Source: M1-B18 sp048264125 (GTDB taxonomy: Bacteria; Bacillota; Clostridia; Peptostreptococcales; Natronincolaceae). From it: DNA of 64,000 nucleotides. The notes under the pieces were generated by a model that saw only the letters and a program-made list of their open reading frames with translations, was not told the origin of the DNA and made no database searches. The stretch's first letter is position 1. Each line of letters starts with the position of its first letter. Positions 53,841 through 62,430 of this stretch are shown piece after piece. A program made the translations under genes and the position numbers. Location of the stretch: positions 62,001-126,000 of the forward strand of contig JBLXDM010000012.1 in assembly GCA_048264125.1 (NCBI GenBank), given 5' to 3'.

Positions 53841-54341
53841 TTACTTTCTTAACAAGTACCAATCCCAAAATAATCCCATAGCTTCATCTGTATCCTTTAT
53901 TGTCCTTGGAGACCAATAGGCTCGCTCTTCTTTATTTTCTTTAATTTGGTCACATTCCATATAATCATCATACAAGGACAAATTATTCTTTTCTTGTAAT
54001 GACCTCAGTGACCGCCTAGCTATAAATCTTGATTTATCACCACAACAAGATGAACCTTCAATTTTCTCCATTAATTGTCTATAAAAATGCTCATATAGTC
54101 CACTTGTTATATGTTCTAATATATACATGTTTTTTTGATTTGGTATTTTTACAACCAGTTTGATTATTTGATTCAGCTTGAATTGAGCAGAATTAATCTT
54201 TCCAAAGAATGCTTTTGGGTCAGTATCATAGATATGTTTTATTTTCAACACCATATCTCCATTTTTTTCCACAAGCTCTTTAGTAAACCCATCTGACATA
54301 ATTTCAATAAAGGTATTTAAATCCTCTTCAAATTTGTTCAT
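53841..54341 (-). CDS. Hypothetical helical protein
   Basis: I start at MNKFEEDLNTF, which has AGGAGAG upstream. The 166-residue protein is helical and contains GSSCCGDKSRFIARRSLRSL near residues 110-129, and a Trp-rich end (EAMGLFWDWYLL). It lies 42 bases after the TcpM-like gene. No family is recognised. Confidence 0.6.
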   Translation of the reverse strand: MNKFEEDLNTFIEIMSDGFTKELVEKNGDMVLKIKHIYDTDPKAFFGKINSAQFKLNQIIKLVVKIPNQKNMYILEHITSGLYEHFYRQLMEKIEGSSCCGDKSRFIARRSLRSLQEKNNLSLYDDYMECDQIKENKEERAYWSPRTIKDTDEAMGLFWDWYLLRK

Positions 54342-54383
54342 AATAACTCTCCTTCGCATAATCTCCATAATCCGCAACGAACC

Positions 54384-55190
54384 TCATTTTCTCTTAAACT
54401 TATATCCAAGATAAATATCTGTAGTTTTGATTTTCTCATGCCCCAGCTGCTCCTTCACAATTTCCTTAGCCTCCTCTAGGCTCTTGCCTTCATCTAAAGC
54501 CCTACTCAACCGGTCCTGTGCATTTAGCCTTCGTAGATCATGGGTCTTTATATCTAATTCAGCGGCCTTTTTCTTGATATAGCTCCTGGAATAAAATAAA
54601 GGCTCTTCAGTATTATGCTCCTCCACATAATCCGAAAGCCTTTCACTTAGGTACTGGTCCTCCAAAACCTCAACAACTCTATCCTTTCTGCCCTTTCCCT
54701 GCTTTACTACAACCTTTAGCTCATTATCCTCACCAAAGAGCAGCTCACCTTTTTTAAGCTGGGATATCTCCTTAACCCTTAAGCCACTCCTTAGCTGGAG
54801 CCTCAGGGCGTATTTAAGCTTTTCATTTCTCAGAGCGTTTATTTTTCTTGATATCGTACTACCGGAATGCTTAAACTGATTATTACGTTTACTGCCGCCA
54901 TGGCTAAATAAAGAAAAAAGCTCTGCCTCAGGCTCACCGAATAATAGTCCTTTATCTCTTTTCATTACCGACTGCTCATATTTCCTTATAGCCGATACAT
55001 ATTTAATCAGCTCTGCCCTAGATTTTGCAATATCAACAAGTATGCTCTTAATTTTCTCAGCGCTAAAATCATCCACTGCCCTTTCATGTATCCGCTTTAC
55101 GCACCCCAGGTAGGTAGCAGCAGTATCCTCTGTTATCTCACCTTTGTCGACCTGTCTTTTCAACGCATCTCTAAATGAATCAAGTTTCAT
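54384..55190 (-). CDS. tcpM: Tyrosine-recombinase-like protein, probable TcpM-type relaxase
   Basis: The 268-residue protein has the tyrosine recombinase fold. Catalytic residues are visible: Arg in LRLQLRSGLRVKEISQL, Lys in KQGKGRKDR, HDLRR, LGHEKIKTTDIYL with the Tyr near residue 262. In pCW3-like plasmids of Clostridium perfringens such a protein (TcpM, formerly IntP) acts as the relaxase. The size, place upstream of tcpA, the small protein directly before it (11-base overlap) and the lack of any other relaxase support that here. An integrase role for the element is the alternative. Confidence 0.7.
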   Translation of the reverse strand: MKLDSFRDALKRQVDKGEITEDTAATYLGCVKRIHERAVDDFSAEKIKSILVDIAKSRAELIKYVSAIRKYEQSVMKRDKGLLFGEPEAELFSLFSHGGSKRNNQFKHSGSTISRKINALRNEKLKYALRLQLRSGLRVKEISQLKKGELLFGEDNELKVVVKQGKGRKDRVVEVLEDQYLSERLSDYVEEHNTEEPLFYSRSYIKKKAAELDIKTHDLRRLNAQDRLSRALDEGKSLEEAKEIVKEQLGHEKIKTTDIYLGYKFKRK

Positions 55191-55518
55191 TATCTTTCTC
55201 CTCCTGCACCATGGCGTTAAGGGCTTCGAACCTCCTTCTATCGACGGTAATTACACGTAAAACTCTATTTTTGAACCTTTGAACATTTGTATAGGAATTC
55301 TTCTCATTAGTTATAATTAAGCCCAGCGCCTTATAAAAGCCTAAATATCTATTGATATTCTTATTCTCTGCCACATGCTGGAGCTTCACCCTGAAGTCCT
55401 TTGGTCTAAAATTGATGTAGCCACTATCCTTTGTCTCAATAAACAGCCTTCCACCGCTGGGAAGCCTCTGATTGATAAGCTGATCCACTGTATTAACAAA
55501 AAAATATAATGCCTTCAT
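55180..55518 (-). CDS. TcpK-like small winged-helix candidate
   Basis: I start at MKALYFFVNTVDQLI with GGAAGG upstream. The 112-residue basic protein has a helix-turn-helix-like middle (NKNINRYLGFYKALGLIIT) and a wing-like pair of strands (FKNRVLRVITVD). TcpK of pCW3 is a 102-residue winged-helix protein that binds oriT and is encoded beside tcpM. The equal position, size and coupling make this the likely counterpart; sequence homology is unproved. Confidence 0.6.
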   Translation of the reverse strand: MKALYFFVNTVDQLINQRLPSGGRLFIETKDSGYINFRPKDFRVKLQHVAENKNINRYLGFYKALGLIITNEKNSYTNVQRFKNRVLRVITVDRRRFEALNAMVQEEKDNET

Positions 55519-55871
55519 ACTCAATCATCCTTCCCCTTCACCCCATCCTTGAAATTGGCCAAAATTCCTCACGGAATTTCGACCAAAAAACACTAAATAG
55601 CGATGATGCCGCAAAACATTAAACATTAACGATGAGTGTTACGAGATATAATCCTACTAATAAAATTCACCCCGAAAGCGCCGCCTAATAGTTAATACAC
55701 CAACACACAAATGTTACGATAGAAAACATACAAATTTTCTATTCTGTCTCTAGTAACAAATATGGCAAAACTACTACAAAAATCAATGCTTTAAAGCAAG
55801 TAACTTCAGGGTATAGTGTTTTTTACAAATGTTACGGGTGAAATTTCACCTTTCAATACCTTTTTTTCCCA
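55519..55871. other. Non-coding repeat-rich region, oriT candidate
   Basis: No gene is present. It contains a hairpin AAATTCC-TCAC-GGAATTT (55562-55579) enlarged by TTGGCC/GACCAA, three copies of TGTTACG at 55637, 55712 and 55830 (two as AAATGTTACG), and a perfect 14-bp palindrome GGTGAAATTTCACC (55837-55850). In pCW3 the origin of transfer lies upstream of tcpK and tcpM and has short repeats for TcpK. This position and structure agree. Confidence 0.5.
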
Positions 55872-56117
55872 TTATTTCACCTCAGGAATAGGCTTGTTAT
55901 ATCGAATCTGGATGCCACATTTTTTACATCTACCGGTATGCAGTAGGGAGTGTTTTTTATCCTTTTCCAGCTCCGTCTTGATAACGGTGTAGTCTGAAGT
56001 CATGCACAATGGGCAAAGATACTGATCATCAATAAAAACTGCATCCCGTTTGACATTTCTATTTTGCACGAAATTAGGTCGAGTAGGTATTTTGTAATTT
56101 GGAAAATAAGCAACCAT
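55872..56117 (-). CDS. Small zinc-ribbon-like protein
   Basis: The 81-residue protein has two CxxC knuckles (LCPLCMTSDY and RCKKCGIQIRY) separated by 30 residues, with a basic N-terminus. It fits a small zinc ribbon that may bind DNA. GAAGGAAGGG precedes the start. It follows the initiator gene by 21 bases. Confidence 0.65.
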   Translation of the reverse strand: MVAYFPNYKIPTRPNFVQNRNVKRDAVFIDDQYLCPLCMTSDYTVIKTELEKDKKHSLLHTGRCKKCGIQIRYNKPIPEVK

Positions 56118-56138
56118 CTACAACCCTTCCTTCAAAAT

Positions 56139-57200
56139 TTAATAATTAATCCCCTCAAAATTCATATCTGCATTAAGCTTAAGCTTTGCATGCCAGATGG
56201 CATTATATATACATCTGCTTAAATATACTACAGGGTTTCGTATCCTCTGATTTTTCGACTCCTTTTGAAAGTCATCAAATGCAGCATTGACAATATTATA
56301 ATCAACCTTCTTTAAATCTTCTCTCACCTGAGCCGGCGGCACATGAATATTATTGACCTTAAGGGGTTTGTCTGAGAAATATAGGAGCCTTAGGGCCTGT
56401 TCAGCTGCCAATGCGTCCTCGCAATACTCTAGCTGAGCCTGGTTAACTATGCTCTCAAACTCATTTTCCCGCCTCTTACCCGTTTTATTGATTATGGGTT
56501 TCTCTATCCTTCCTTCATTCCCCGCTGTCCTTCCATCCCTTATAGGACTTTGTATTAGCTGCAAGGCTTTGTCTTCTGAGAGTATTAGTTTTATTAGCTC
56601 TCTTTCATCCTCCTTGAGATTATCCATATTATTTAGATAGAAGGATAGATTATTATATATATCTGTTAATTTTAAATAAATACTGTTAATATTAGTACCT
56701 TCGTTTTCCGTGCACGGGAAATGAAGGGACGGGAACGTTTTTTGTCCCGTCCCTTCATTTTGAAGGTGCGGTTTTTCTTCGACCGTACCGTCATTTTGAA
56801 GGGACGGTGCTTCATTATCTGAATTTGTATTTTGAAGCCTTGATTTTATTTCAACTACAGCCTCAATTTCAGCTGTCGGCTGAGGAGTATCAACTAGGGT
56901 ATATACATTATGGCTATATTTGCCGCCGCTTTTCAAAACCTGCTCGACCCTAATATAATCATACTGCTTCAATTGCTTAAAATGCCTATAATACCTATTT
57001 TCACTAATACCTAAATCCGCTAGTATCTTTGGTACTCCTGGGAAGGCCGATGTTCCTGCTCCTGCATAGCTTCTAAAATAGGCATAAATAGCCTTGGCTT
57101 CTATCGACAAGCGTTTGTCCTGCATAGCAATCTTGCCAATTATGCCATAGCCCTTGGCATTTACCCCCTCCAGCTTTAATATGTCCTGTATATTTTCCAT
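56139..57200 (-). CDS. rep: RepA_N-like replication initiator
   Basis: The N-terminal 110 residues are a winged-helix domain of the replication-initiator kind (YGIIGKIAMQDKRLSIEAKA, YAYFRSYAG, FPGVPKILADLGISENRYYR). The middle has low-complexity repeats (LQNDGTVEE, LQNEGTGQK, CTENEGT) that come from DNA repeats; the C-terminal part has VREDLKKVDYNIVNAAFDDF. This is the structure of RepA_N-type initiators, whose origin lies within the gene. GGGGAGGTG precedes the start. Length is 353 residues. It suggests a plasmid stage of the element. Confidence 0.75.
   Translation of the reverse strand: MENIQDILKLEGVNAKGYGIIGKIAMQDKRLSIEAKAIYAYFRSYAGAGTSAFPGVPKILADLGISENRYYRHFKQLKQYDYIRVEQVLKSGGKYSHNVYTLVDTPQPTAEIEAVVEIKSRLQNTNSDNEAPSLQNDGTVEEKPHLQNEGTGQKTFPSLHFPCTENEGTNINSIYLKLTDIYNNLSFYLNNMDNLKEDERELIKLILSEDKALQLIQSPIRDGRTAGNEGRIEKPIINKTGKRRENEFESIVNQAQLEYCEDALAAEQALRLLYFSDKPLKVNNIHVPPAQVREDLKKVDYNIVNAAFDDFQKESKNQRIRNPVVYLSRCIYNAIWHAKLKLNADMNFEGINY
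56720..56801. repeat. Repeats and long hairpin inside the rep gene, origin candidate
   Basis: AATGAAGGGACGGGA (56720-56734) and its exact inverse (56745-56759) form a 15-bp hairpin. The unit CCCGTCCCTTCATTTTGAAG (56746-56765) is repeated as CCGTACCGTCATTTTGAAG (56783-56801). RepA_N plasmids carry iterons at this place in the initiator gene. Confidence 0.55.
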
Positions 57201-57216
57201 TGTACACCTCCCCTTT

Positions 57217-57364
57217 AAAGGTAATACCTAACCTATAGGGTAATACCTTTTTTGATGCTTAAACACTTGAAATACTTTGTAAAACTATATCATATTATAT
57301 TACCTATTTCCGTTATTTCCGAGGAAATAAGCAGCGTTTAGACATAAAAGGTAACACCTTTTTT
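57217..57364. repeat. Palindromic AGGTAATACCT repeats between rep and parR
   Basis: AAAGGTAATACCT (57217-57229), GGTAATACCTTTTTT (57239-57253) and AAAAGGTAACACCTTTTTT (57346-57364) are near-perfect palindromic units, with half-copies at 57384 and 57440. They may be rep operators, a centromere for ParR, or origin iterons. Confidence 0.6.
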
Positions 57365-57440
57365 AATTCCTAAGCCTTTTATCAATACCTTTTTAAGTAT
57401 AAAACCTTAAATGTCTGATAAAATCAAGGGCTTTAGACTA

Positions 57441-57785
57441 TTACCTTTTAATAGACCCAAAGGTTTTCTCAATAGATGAGTAGCCGCTTAGTTCATCAAA
57501 ATCAATATCCTCTACATCGTATACAGGTGCATTACTTTCCTTGCCTTCAGCTTTAGCTGCTTGATTCTTTGAGGCCGCAGCTCCGGCATTAGGCTTGAGA
57601 TTGTCCATCATAAACCTTAGCTTCAAAGCTTCTGTAATCAGGCTGTTCAAGCTTCTATAGCCATACCTTTCATAGGAGTTAATCCAATTATAGAAGGCCT
57701 CTCCCTCGGGGCCTTTAATTACTGGGAATTTGTAGCTGGTAATCTGCCCTGCCTTCAGTAGCTTTGTTTTTTTTCTGCCCTTCAT
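57441..57785 (-). CDS. parR: ParR-like partition adaptor protein
   Basis: The 114-residue protein is basic at the N-terminus (MKGRKKTKLLKAGQITSYKF), has a ribbon-helix-helix-like core (YGYRSLNSLITEALKLRFMM) and an acidic, likely disordered C-terminus that would bind filament ends. Its start is 1 base after the ParM-like gene, so it is the second gene of a type II (actin) partition operon. Confidence 0.7.
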   Translation of the reverse strand: MKGRKKTKLLKAGQITSYKFPVIKGPEGEAFYNWINSYERYGYRSLNSLITEALKLRFMMDNLKPNAGAAASKNQAAKAEGKESNAPVYDVEDIDFDELSGYSSIEKTFGSIKR

Positions 57786-57786
57786 A

Positions 57787-58935
57787 TTACTCTACCTCGA
57801 TTTCATCATCTTCCTGAAATACATACTGCTGAGCTTTCTTCTCCAGCTCTTCATAATATTTCGACTCAAGAAAATATCCCCTGGCGTCTTCAAACAGGGG
57901 ATCTGATGATATGACCGACTGCACTCCTGGTATAAAGCTATCCAGCGCTGTAGCTGCCGATAGCACTGTGCCTCCTGAAATTAATAATGCACCGGCTTCT
58001 CCCAGCTCTATCCCCTTCATTTCTACTTGATCATAAAACTTAGTTTTTAATAAAGCCACTAGACTCTTAAAGGGCCTTTTTGCTATTTCCTCCAGCTCAA
58101 TTACCCGTCCCTTATACTTGATCCTTGGATAATGTCGAATCAGAAAATCTAGCTTCACCTTTGTGACGTCATAGCCATAGTCCGTGTATAGCTTAGCTCT
58201 GATTTCATTTAACGCATTACTGCTGCCTACCGGTATACCAAAGAAGCCTGCTGGTTCAAACTCAAGCCTTGAATTCATTATTGCTACATCTGTTGTGGAG
58301 GAGCCAATATTCATACCTATAATGAAGCCCTTCTCTAGATATTTCTGTATATCTCTCTTATTCTGCAGCTCATCTGTATAGCACATAGAAATTACTGAAG
58401 CAGTCCCCTCCGGCTTGAAGTGCACCTCGGGCACCCTCACCCTTACTATTGCTTCCGAAAATATAGGATGCTTAAATACCACCCTGTATTCGTGCTTCAA
58501 TATCTCAGCAAAGCTTGCCAGAAGCTTAGGCTGCTCAAAGTATTCCTCTGTTGGTGCGCCGGTTCCCAGCCTGAAGGATTCTTGCTTTTCCTGCCCTGGC
58601 TCATGGACCGCCAGAGCCAAATGGGTTACCAGCTTAATAATCTCATCAATGCCATTCTCAATGTCATGGAACTTAGGTATACCATTAGCCGACCACCTTA
58701 AATCGCCTCGGTTAAATCGATAGGCCATACCTCCTACAAAATACCTCCCGAGGTATTCCTCATCCCTATACACCTCGACATCAAGGAAGTTCTTATGCTC
58801 GCCTGTCTCCTCCTCCAAAATCCTTCTTTCATAGCCATTACAAATGGCATTCATGTTGATTAGCTTTTTGTCCTGCATAAAGAGCTTGTTGTTTAGCCGA
58901 CCGGGGTCCCAGCCAGCTATGATTGTGTTTTTCAT
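57787..58935 (-). CDS. parM: ParM-family actin-like partition ATPase
   Basis: The 382-residue protein has the actin-fold phosphate and adenosine motifs: AGWDPGRLNNKLF (phosphate 1), GMNIGSSTTDVAIM (phosphate 2, about 207-220) and LLISGGTVLSAA (adenosine motif). It would form dynamic filaments that separate plasmid copies, using ParR as adaptor. GAGGAGG precedes the start. Along with rep it shows the element has plasmid-type maintenance. Confidence 0.85.
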   Translation of the reverse strand: MKNTIIAGWDPGRLNNKLFMQDKKLINMNAICNGYERRILEEETGEHKNFLDVEVYRDEEYLGRYFVGGMAYRFNRGDLRWSANGIPKFHDIENGIDEIIKLVTHLALAVHEPGQEKQESFRLGTGAPTEEYFEQPKLLASFAEILKHEYRVVFKHPIFSEAIVRVRVPEVHFKPEGTASVISMCYTDELQNKRDIQKYLEKGFIIGMNIGSSTTDVAIMNSRLEFEPAGFFGIPVGSSNALNEIRAKLYTDYGYDVTKVKLDFLIRHYPRIKYKGRVIELEEIAKRPFKSLVALLKTKFYDQVEMKGIELGEAGALLISGGTVLSAATALDSFIPGVQSVISSDPLFEDARGYFLESKYYEELEKKAQQYVFQEDDEIEVE

Positions 58936-59029
58936 TTGAATTCCTCCTCAGACTTTAAAATTTTATAAAATAAAAAAGCCTATTTCTAAGCTTTTGTATG
59001 GTTGGCAGGTAGTTTTCAATTTTGTGTAC

Positions 59030-59401
59030 CTATTGGAAGCGCCCCCAGGGTACATTCAGTCCCATCCATCTGGTGCCAAAGCCTCCGCCCCACCTAGCCT
59101 TGCCGACTATCTGCCATGAGCCCAAAGGCGACGGTGACTCGGGCTTTCCAGAGGCGATGGTATAGGATTTGACTAATATATTTTCGTTTAATAGATACAG
59201 CCTTTTTTCTGATATATCAATCAGTATTTTTAAATCCTTGTAATCAGGAGTTTCCAGTAGCAGGCTTTGCTCCCACAGCGTATATTCCTTCAGCCCTCTG
59301 GAATCCCCCAGCTCAATTCTATTGGAATAGATATAATTTGCAGATATTCCGGATACTATAAATATGCTTAGTATCGTTAAGAACTTAGTCAGATTCTTCA
59401 A
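59030..59401 (-). pseudogene. L,D-transpeptidase truncated before its active site
   Basis: A TTG with GGGGG upstream starts a 123-residue protein with an N-terminal membrane anchor (about 5-25). It continues into a YkuD domain (LKILIDISEKRLYLLNENIL, SYTIASGKPESPSPLGSW, WMGLNVPWGRF) and then ends. Full-length enzymes go on with 'GIHGT...SHGCIRM', which holds the catalytic His and Cys. The loss comes exactly where the ParM end of the mobile element begins, so integration into this gene is likely. Confidence 0.75.
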
Positions 59402-59603
59402 TATGATATCCCCCTTTATACGAATGAGGAGAAGCCTCCCCTTTGTTAACCGCCTTATACTTAAAAAACATATACTCCTACATATAAATATATGGCGAAG
59501 GTATCGATTGGATGAATATATCAGCTAAATTTAAAGAGCTTCTGGCTATCATTGGCTCTCTTCATTTATTTAATTTCCAGGTGTATTGTTATGGAATTTA
59601 TGA

Positions 59604-59609
59604 TATAAT
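59604..59609 (+). promoter_or_regulatory. -10 element upstream of the ABC-F gene
   Basis: TATAAT stands 44 bases before the chosen GTG start. Its place inside the longer open frame supports the later start. The -35 box is weak. Confidence 0.4.
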
Positions 59610-59652
59610 AACGCGAAGCTTGCGAAATATTTTAGTAGAGGAAGGTTATGAC

Positions 59653-61242
59653 GTGATTACTGTTACAAATTTAAGCCTAAGATACGGAGAACGTAAACTA
59701 TTTGAAGATGTGAACCTTAAATTTACGCCTGGTAACTGCTATGGTGTAATAGGAGCCAACGGCGCTGGTAAAAGTACATTTTTGAAAATACTTTCAGGAG
59801 AGCTGGAGGCTAATACGGGAGATGTCAGTATTGCTTCCGGTGTTCGGATGTCGGTTTTAAAGCAGGACCACTTTCAATATGATGATAAAGAGGTGCTGCA
59901 GACTGTTATAATGGGTAACCAGAGATTATACGAGGTTATGCTGGAAAAGGATGCTATATATTCTAAAACGGAATTTACTGACGAGGATGGTATTAAAGCA
60001 TCTGAGCTGGAATATGAATTTGGCGAAATGAACGGCTGGGAGGCAGAATCAGATGCATCTGCTCTGCTGCAGGGCCTTGGAATAGCCACTGAGCTGCACA
60101 ACAAAAATGTAGGTGACCTGCAGGGCTCTGAAAAGGTGAAGGTGCTATTGGCACAGGCCTTATTCGGAAAACCCGGTATTTTAATTCTCGATGAGCCTAC
60201 AAACCATTTAGATATTAAATCCATCAGATGGCTGGAGGAGTTTTTGATCGAATTTGACGGTACCGTTATCGTCGTATCCCATGACAGGCATTTCCTTAAT
60301 AAGGTATGTACCCATGTTGCGGATGTGGATTACGGTAAAATTAAGCTATTTCCAGGCAACTATGACTTCTGGTATGAATCAAGCCAGCTGGCACAGCAAA
60401 TGATGAAGGATCAAAATCGTAAGAAGGAAGATAAAATCAAGCAATTGCAGGAGTTTATTGCAAGATTTAGTGCAAATGCCTCTAAGTCTAAGCAGGCAAC
60501 CTCCCGTAAGAAAATTCTTGATAAGATTACCTTGGATGATATACAGCCCTCCAATCGAAAATATCCCTATGTTGGCTTTAAGCCTGAAAGGGAGGTTGGA
60601 AATGATATTCTGTTTGTAGACGGACTATCTAAAGCCATCGATGGCGTGGTAATTTTAAATAATGTTAGCTTTACCGTTTCCAAGGGGGACAAGATTGCCT
60701 TCGTGGGGGACAATGAGCTGGTCAATACAACCCTATTTAAAATACTCACAGGCGAAATGGAGGCCGATAGCGGCAGCTTCAAATGGGGAGTAACCATTAA
60801 CAAGGCATATTTCCCAAAAGACAACTCAGAGTACTTTAATGATGTTGACTTGAATTTGGTGGATTGGCTAAGACAGTTTTCGGATGAAAAATCTGAAACC
60901 TATATTAGAGGCTTTTTAGGAAAAATGCTTTTCTCTGGCGAGGAGGCCCTTAAACAGCTGAAGGTGCTTTCAGGAGGAGAGAGGGTTCGATGCATGCTCT
61001 CTAAAATGATGCTGAGCAGTGCAAATGTACTGCTTCTGGACCAGCCTACCAACCATCTGGACCTTGAATCCATAACCGCCCTTAACAATGGCCTGGGGGA
61101 TTACAAGAGCATTGCCCTATTTACATCCCATGATCATCAGTTTATTGAGACAATTGCCAACAGGATTATTGAAATTAAGCCTGAGGGCATCCTAGATGTA
61201 AGAATGAGCTATGATGAATATCTTGAGACCTACAAGGCTTAG
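59653..61242 (+). CDS. ABC-F family ATPase
   Basis: I start at the GTG of VITVTNLSLRYGERKLF, with GAGGAAGG upstream; a longer frame from 59512 precedes a promoter-like site. The 529-residue protein has two ABC domains. The first has Walker A GANGAGKST, signature LQGSEKVKVLL and LDEPTNHLD; the second has a degenerate Walker A (GDNELVNTT), signature LSGGERVRCML and LDQPTNHLD. The linker is rich in Lys. ABC-F proteins act on ribosomes, some giving antibiotic resistance; this one resembles the YbiT/YkpA branch. Confidence 0.85.
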   Translation: MITVTNLSLRYGERKLFEDVNLKFTPGNCYGVIGANGAGKSTFLKILSGELEANTGDVSIASGVRMSVLKQDHFQYDDKEVLQTVIMGNQRLYEVMLEKDAIYSKTEFTDEDGIKASELEYEFGEMNGWEAESDASALLQGLGIATELHNKNVGDLQGSEKVKVLLAQALFGKPGILILDEPTNHLDIKSIRWLEEFLIEFDGTVIVVSHDRHFLNKVCTHVADVDYGKIKLFPGNYDFWYESSQLAQQMMKDQNRKKEDKIKQLQEFIARFSANASKSKQATSRKKILDKITLDDIQPSNRKYPYVGFKPEREVGNDILFVDGLSKAIDGVVILNNVSFTVSKGDKIAFVGDNELVNTTLFKILTGEMEADSGSFKWGVTINKAYFPKDNSEYFNDVDLNLVDWLRQFSDEKSETYIRGFLGKMLFSGEEALKQLKVLSGGERVRCMLSKMMLSSANVLLLDQPTNHLDLESITALNNGLGDYKSIALFTSHDHQFIETIANRIIEIKPEGILDVRMSYDEYLETYKA

Positions 61243-61257
61243 GTTTAGCACTATTTA

Positions 61258-61304
61258 ATAAAGTAAAACCTCCTATGGCAATGCCATAGGAGGTCTTACT
61301 TTAT
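61258..61304. terminator. Bidirectional terminator
   Basis: CCTCCTATGGC and GCCATAGGAGG are perfect 11-base complements with a 3-base loop. The stem lies between two convergent genes and reaches the stop codon region of the nitroreductase gene. Confidence 0.8.
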
Positions 61305-62152
61305 TCCTCTACCCAGGTTATGATATATTTCGTGTCCCCTAAGGCAGCAATATCCTTAGGTAATATGTTCTGCCATTTCCCCTTAATATTTAGCTCCTCA
61401 GCCGCCAGCTGGAAATGACACATTGCTATTCCTATATCCACCCTCTGAATATCAAAGCCAAGACCTTCTCCATAGCCCTTTGAAGCCTTTAGATAAAAAT
61501 GCCATTGGTTATTATCCCTTACGAGCCTCCAAGGCTGCTTATTTGAGGCAGAGGGTGCTAATCGTACCATTTCCAGTAGGGCTGCATAATTGCCGGCATT
61601 TTCCTTGGTCATAGGTGTGCTAAAGCCTTTGTTAAAAAATAACTCTCCCCAGGGCTTCCTGTTATTTGATCCTGCTGCAAACCTGACAGCCCTTTCCATT
61701 AAGCTCATTTTCTCCCTTGGATATCCAATCGGAGTGACTATAGGCAGGGTCTCACCCTCCGTCAGACTTAGGGACTTGGCAAATTGTCCCCTGTTGAAGG
61801 TTCCCCCCAGCCAGCAGGTTCCCAGGCCAATGGAGGTGGAATACAATATTAGCTCCTCCAGCATATAGCCGATATCCTCCAGACCATGCTCCCTATCCGT
61901 TTTCATTATAGCAGCAATATATGTATTAGCTCCCTTTATAATGCCATAGGTGCCTATTTTACCACCGCTTTCCTCCACAATACTTGACTCCTCCACCATC
62001 CGAAGCCTTATTCCTGCATTAAAGGGCCCCCTTAGGGTCTCTATATAGTCCTGAATGCTGTTTCTAATAGCTGCATCAAGCGTTATTGGCAGGTAGCTTC
62101 TAACGGACCTTCTCTCCTTGATTACCTCCACCACTGATTTCTCGAATTTCAT
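61301..62152 (-). CDS. Nitroreductase family protein
   Basis: The 283-residue protein has the flavin-binding layout: IKERRSVRSYLP near the N-terminus, LGLGTCWLGG-like IGLGTCWLGGTFNRG at about 115-129 and RLAPSASNKQPWRLV at about 190-204. Part of it corresponds to a tandem-like half found in 'nitroreductase family' proteins of Clostridia. It likely uses FMN and NAD(P)H; the substrate is unknown. GAGGAGG precedes the start. It is an ordinary chromosomal gene. Confidence 0.85.
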   Translation of the reverse strand: MKFEKSVVEVIKERRSVRSYLPITLDAAIRNSIQDYIETLRGPFNAGIRLRMVEESSIVEESGGKIGTYGIIKGANTYIAAIMKTDREHGLEDIGYMLEELILYSTSIGLGTCWLGGTFNRGQFAKSLSLTEGETLPIVTPIGYPREKMSLMERAVRFAAGSNNRKPWGELFFNKGFSTPMTKENAGNYAALLEMVRLAPSASNKQPWRLVRDNNQWHFYLKASKGYGEGLGFDIQRVDIGIAMCHFQLAAEELNIKGKWQNILPKDIAALGDTKYIITWVEE

Positions 62153-62291
62153 GCTCAGCCCTCCTCTATATTTATTGGTTATATAAACTATTTTTTACAG
62201 CTATAATATCATATTAGCATTAAATTAGATGAAAATTAAGAAAGTTTTAATACTTTATTAAAGAGCAATTTAGATTTTAAGGATATAATTG

Positions 62292-62400
62292 ATAAAGAAG
62301 CACTTAGTGGCTATTTGCCTAAGCCGCTTACCTGTACCCTCCTTATTGAAAGCAAGGAGGGTACCCCCCTTCATGGGACCTTGGAAACGAGCTTTTTTAT
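62292..62400 (+). promoter_or_regulatory. Structured leader, possible attenuator
   Basis: A TATAAT at about 62284 starts a leader with a small hairpin (CTTAG-TGGC-TATTT-GCC-TAAG), then a perfect 11-bp hairpin GTACCCTCCTT/AAGGAGGGTAC (62334-62365). AAGGAGGG can also pair with the following CCCCCTT, so two alternative folds exist. A T run follows before the gene at 62431. Confidence 0.4.
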
Positions 62401-62430
62401 TATATTAAATAGAATAAAGGAGGATAATAT

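Noticed and set aside
54384..55190. Integron integrase (IntI)
   Set aside because: The protein is a tyrosine recombinase by motif but is shorter than IntI, is far from the cassettes and coupled to transfer genes; a TcpM-type role fits better.
55562..55850. Replication origin instead of oriT
   Set aside because: Possible, but the repeats differ from those at rep, and position before the TcpK/TcpM-like genes fits an origin of transfer better.
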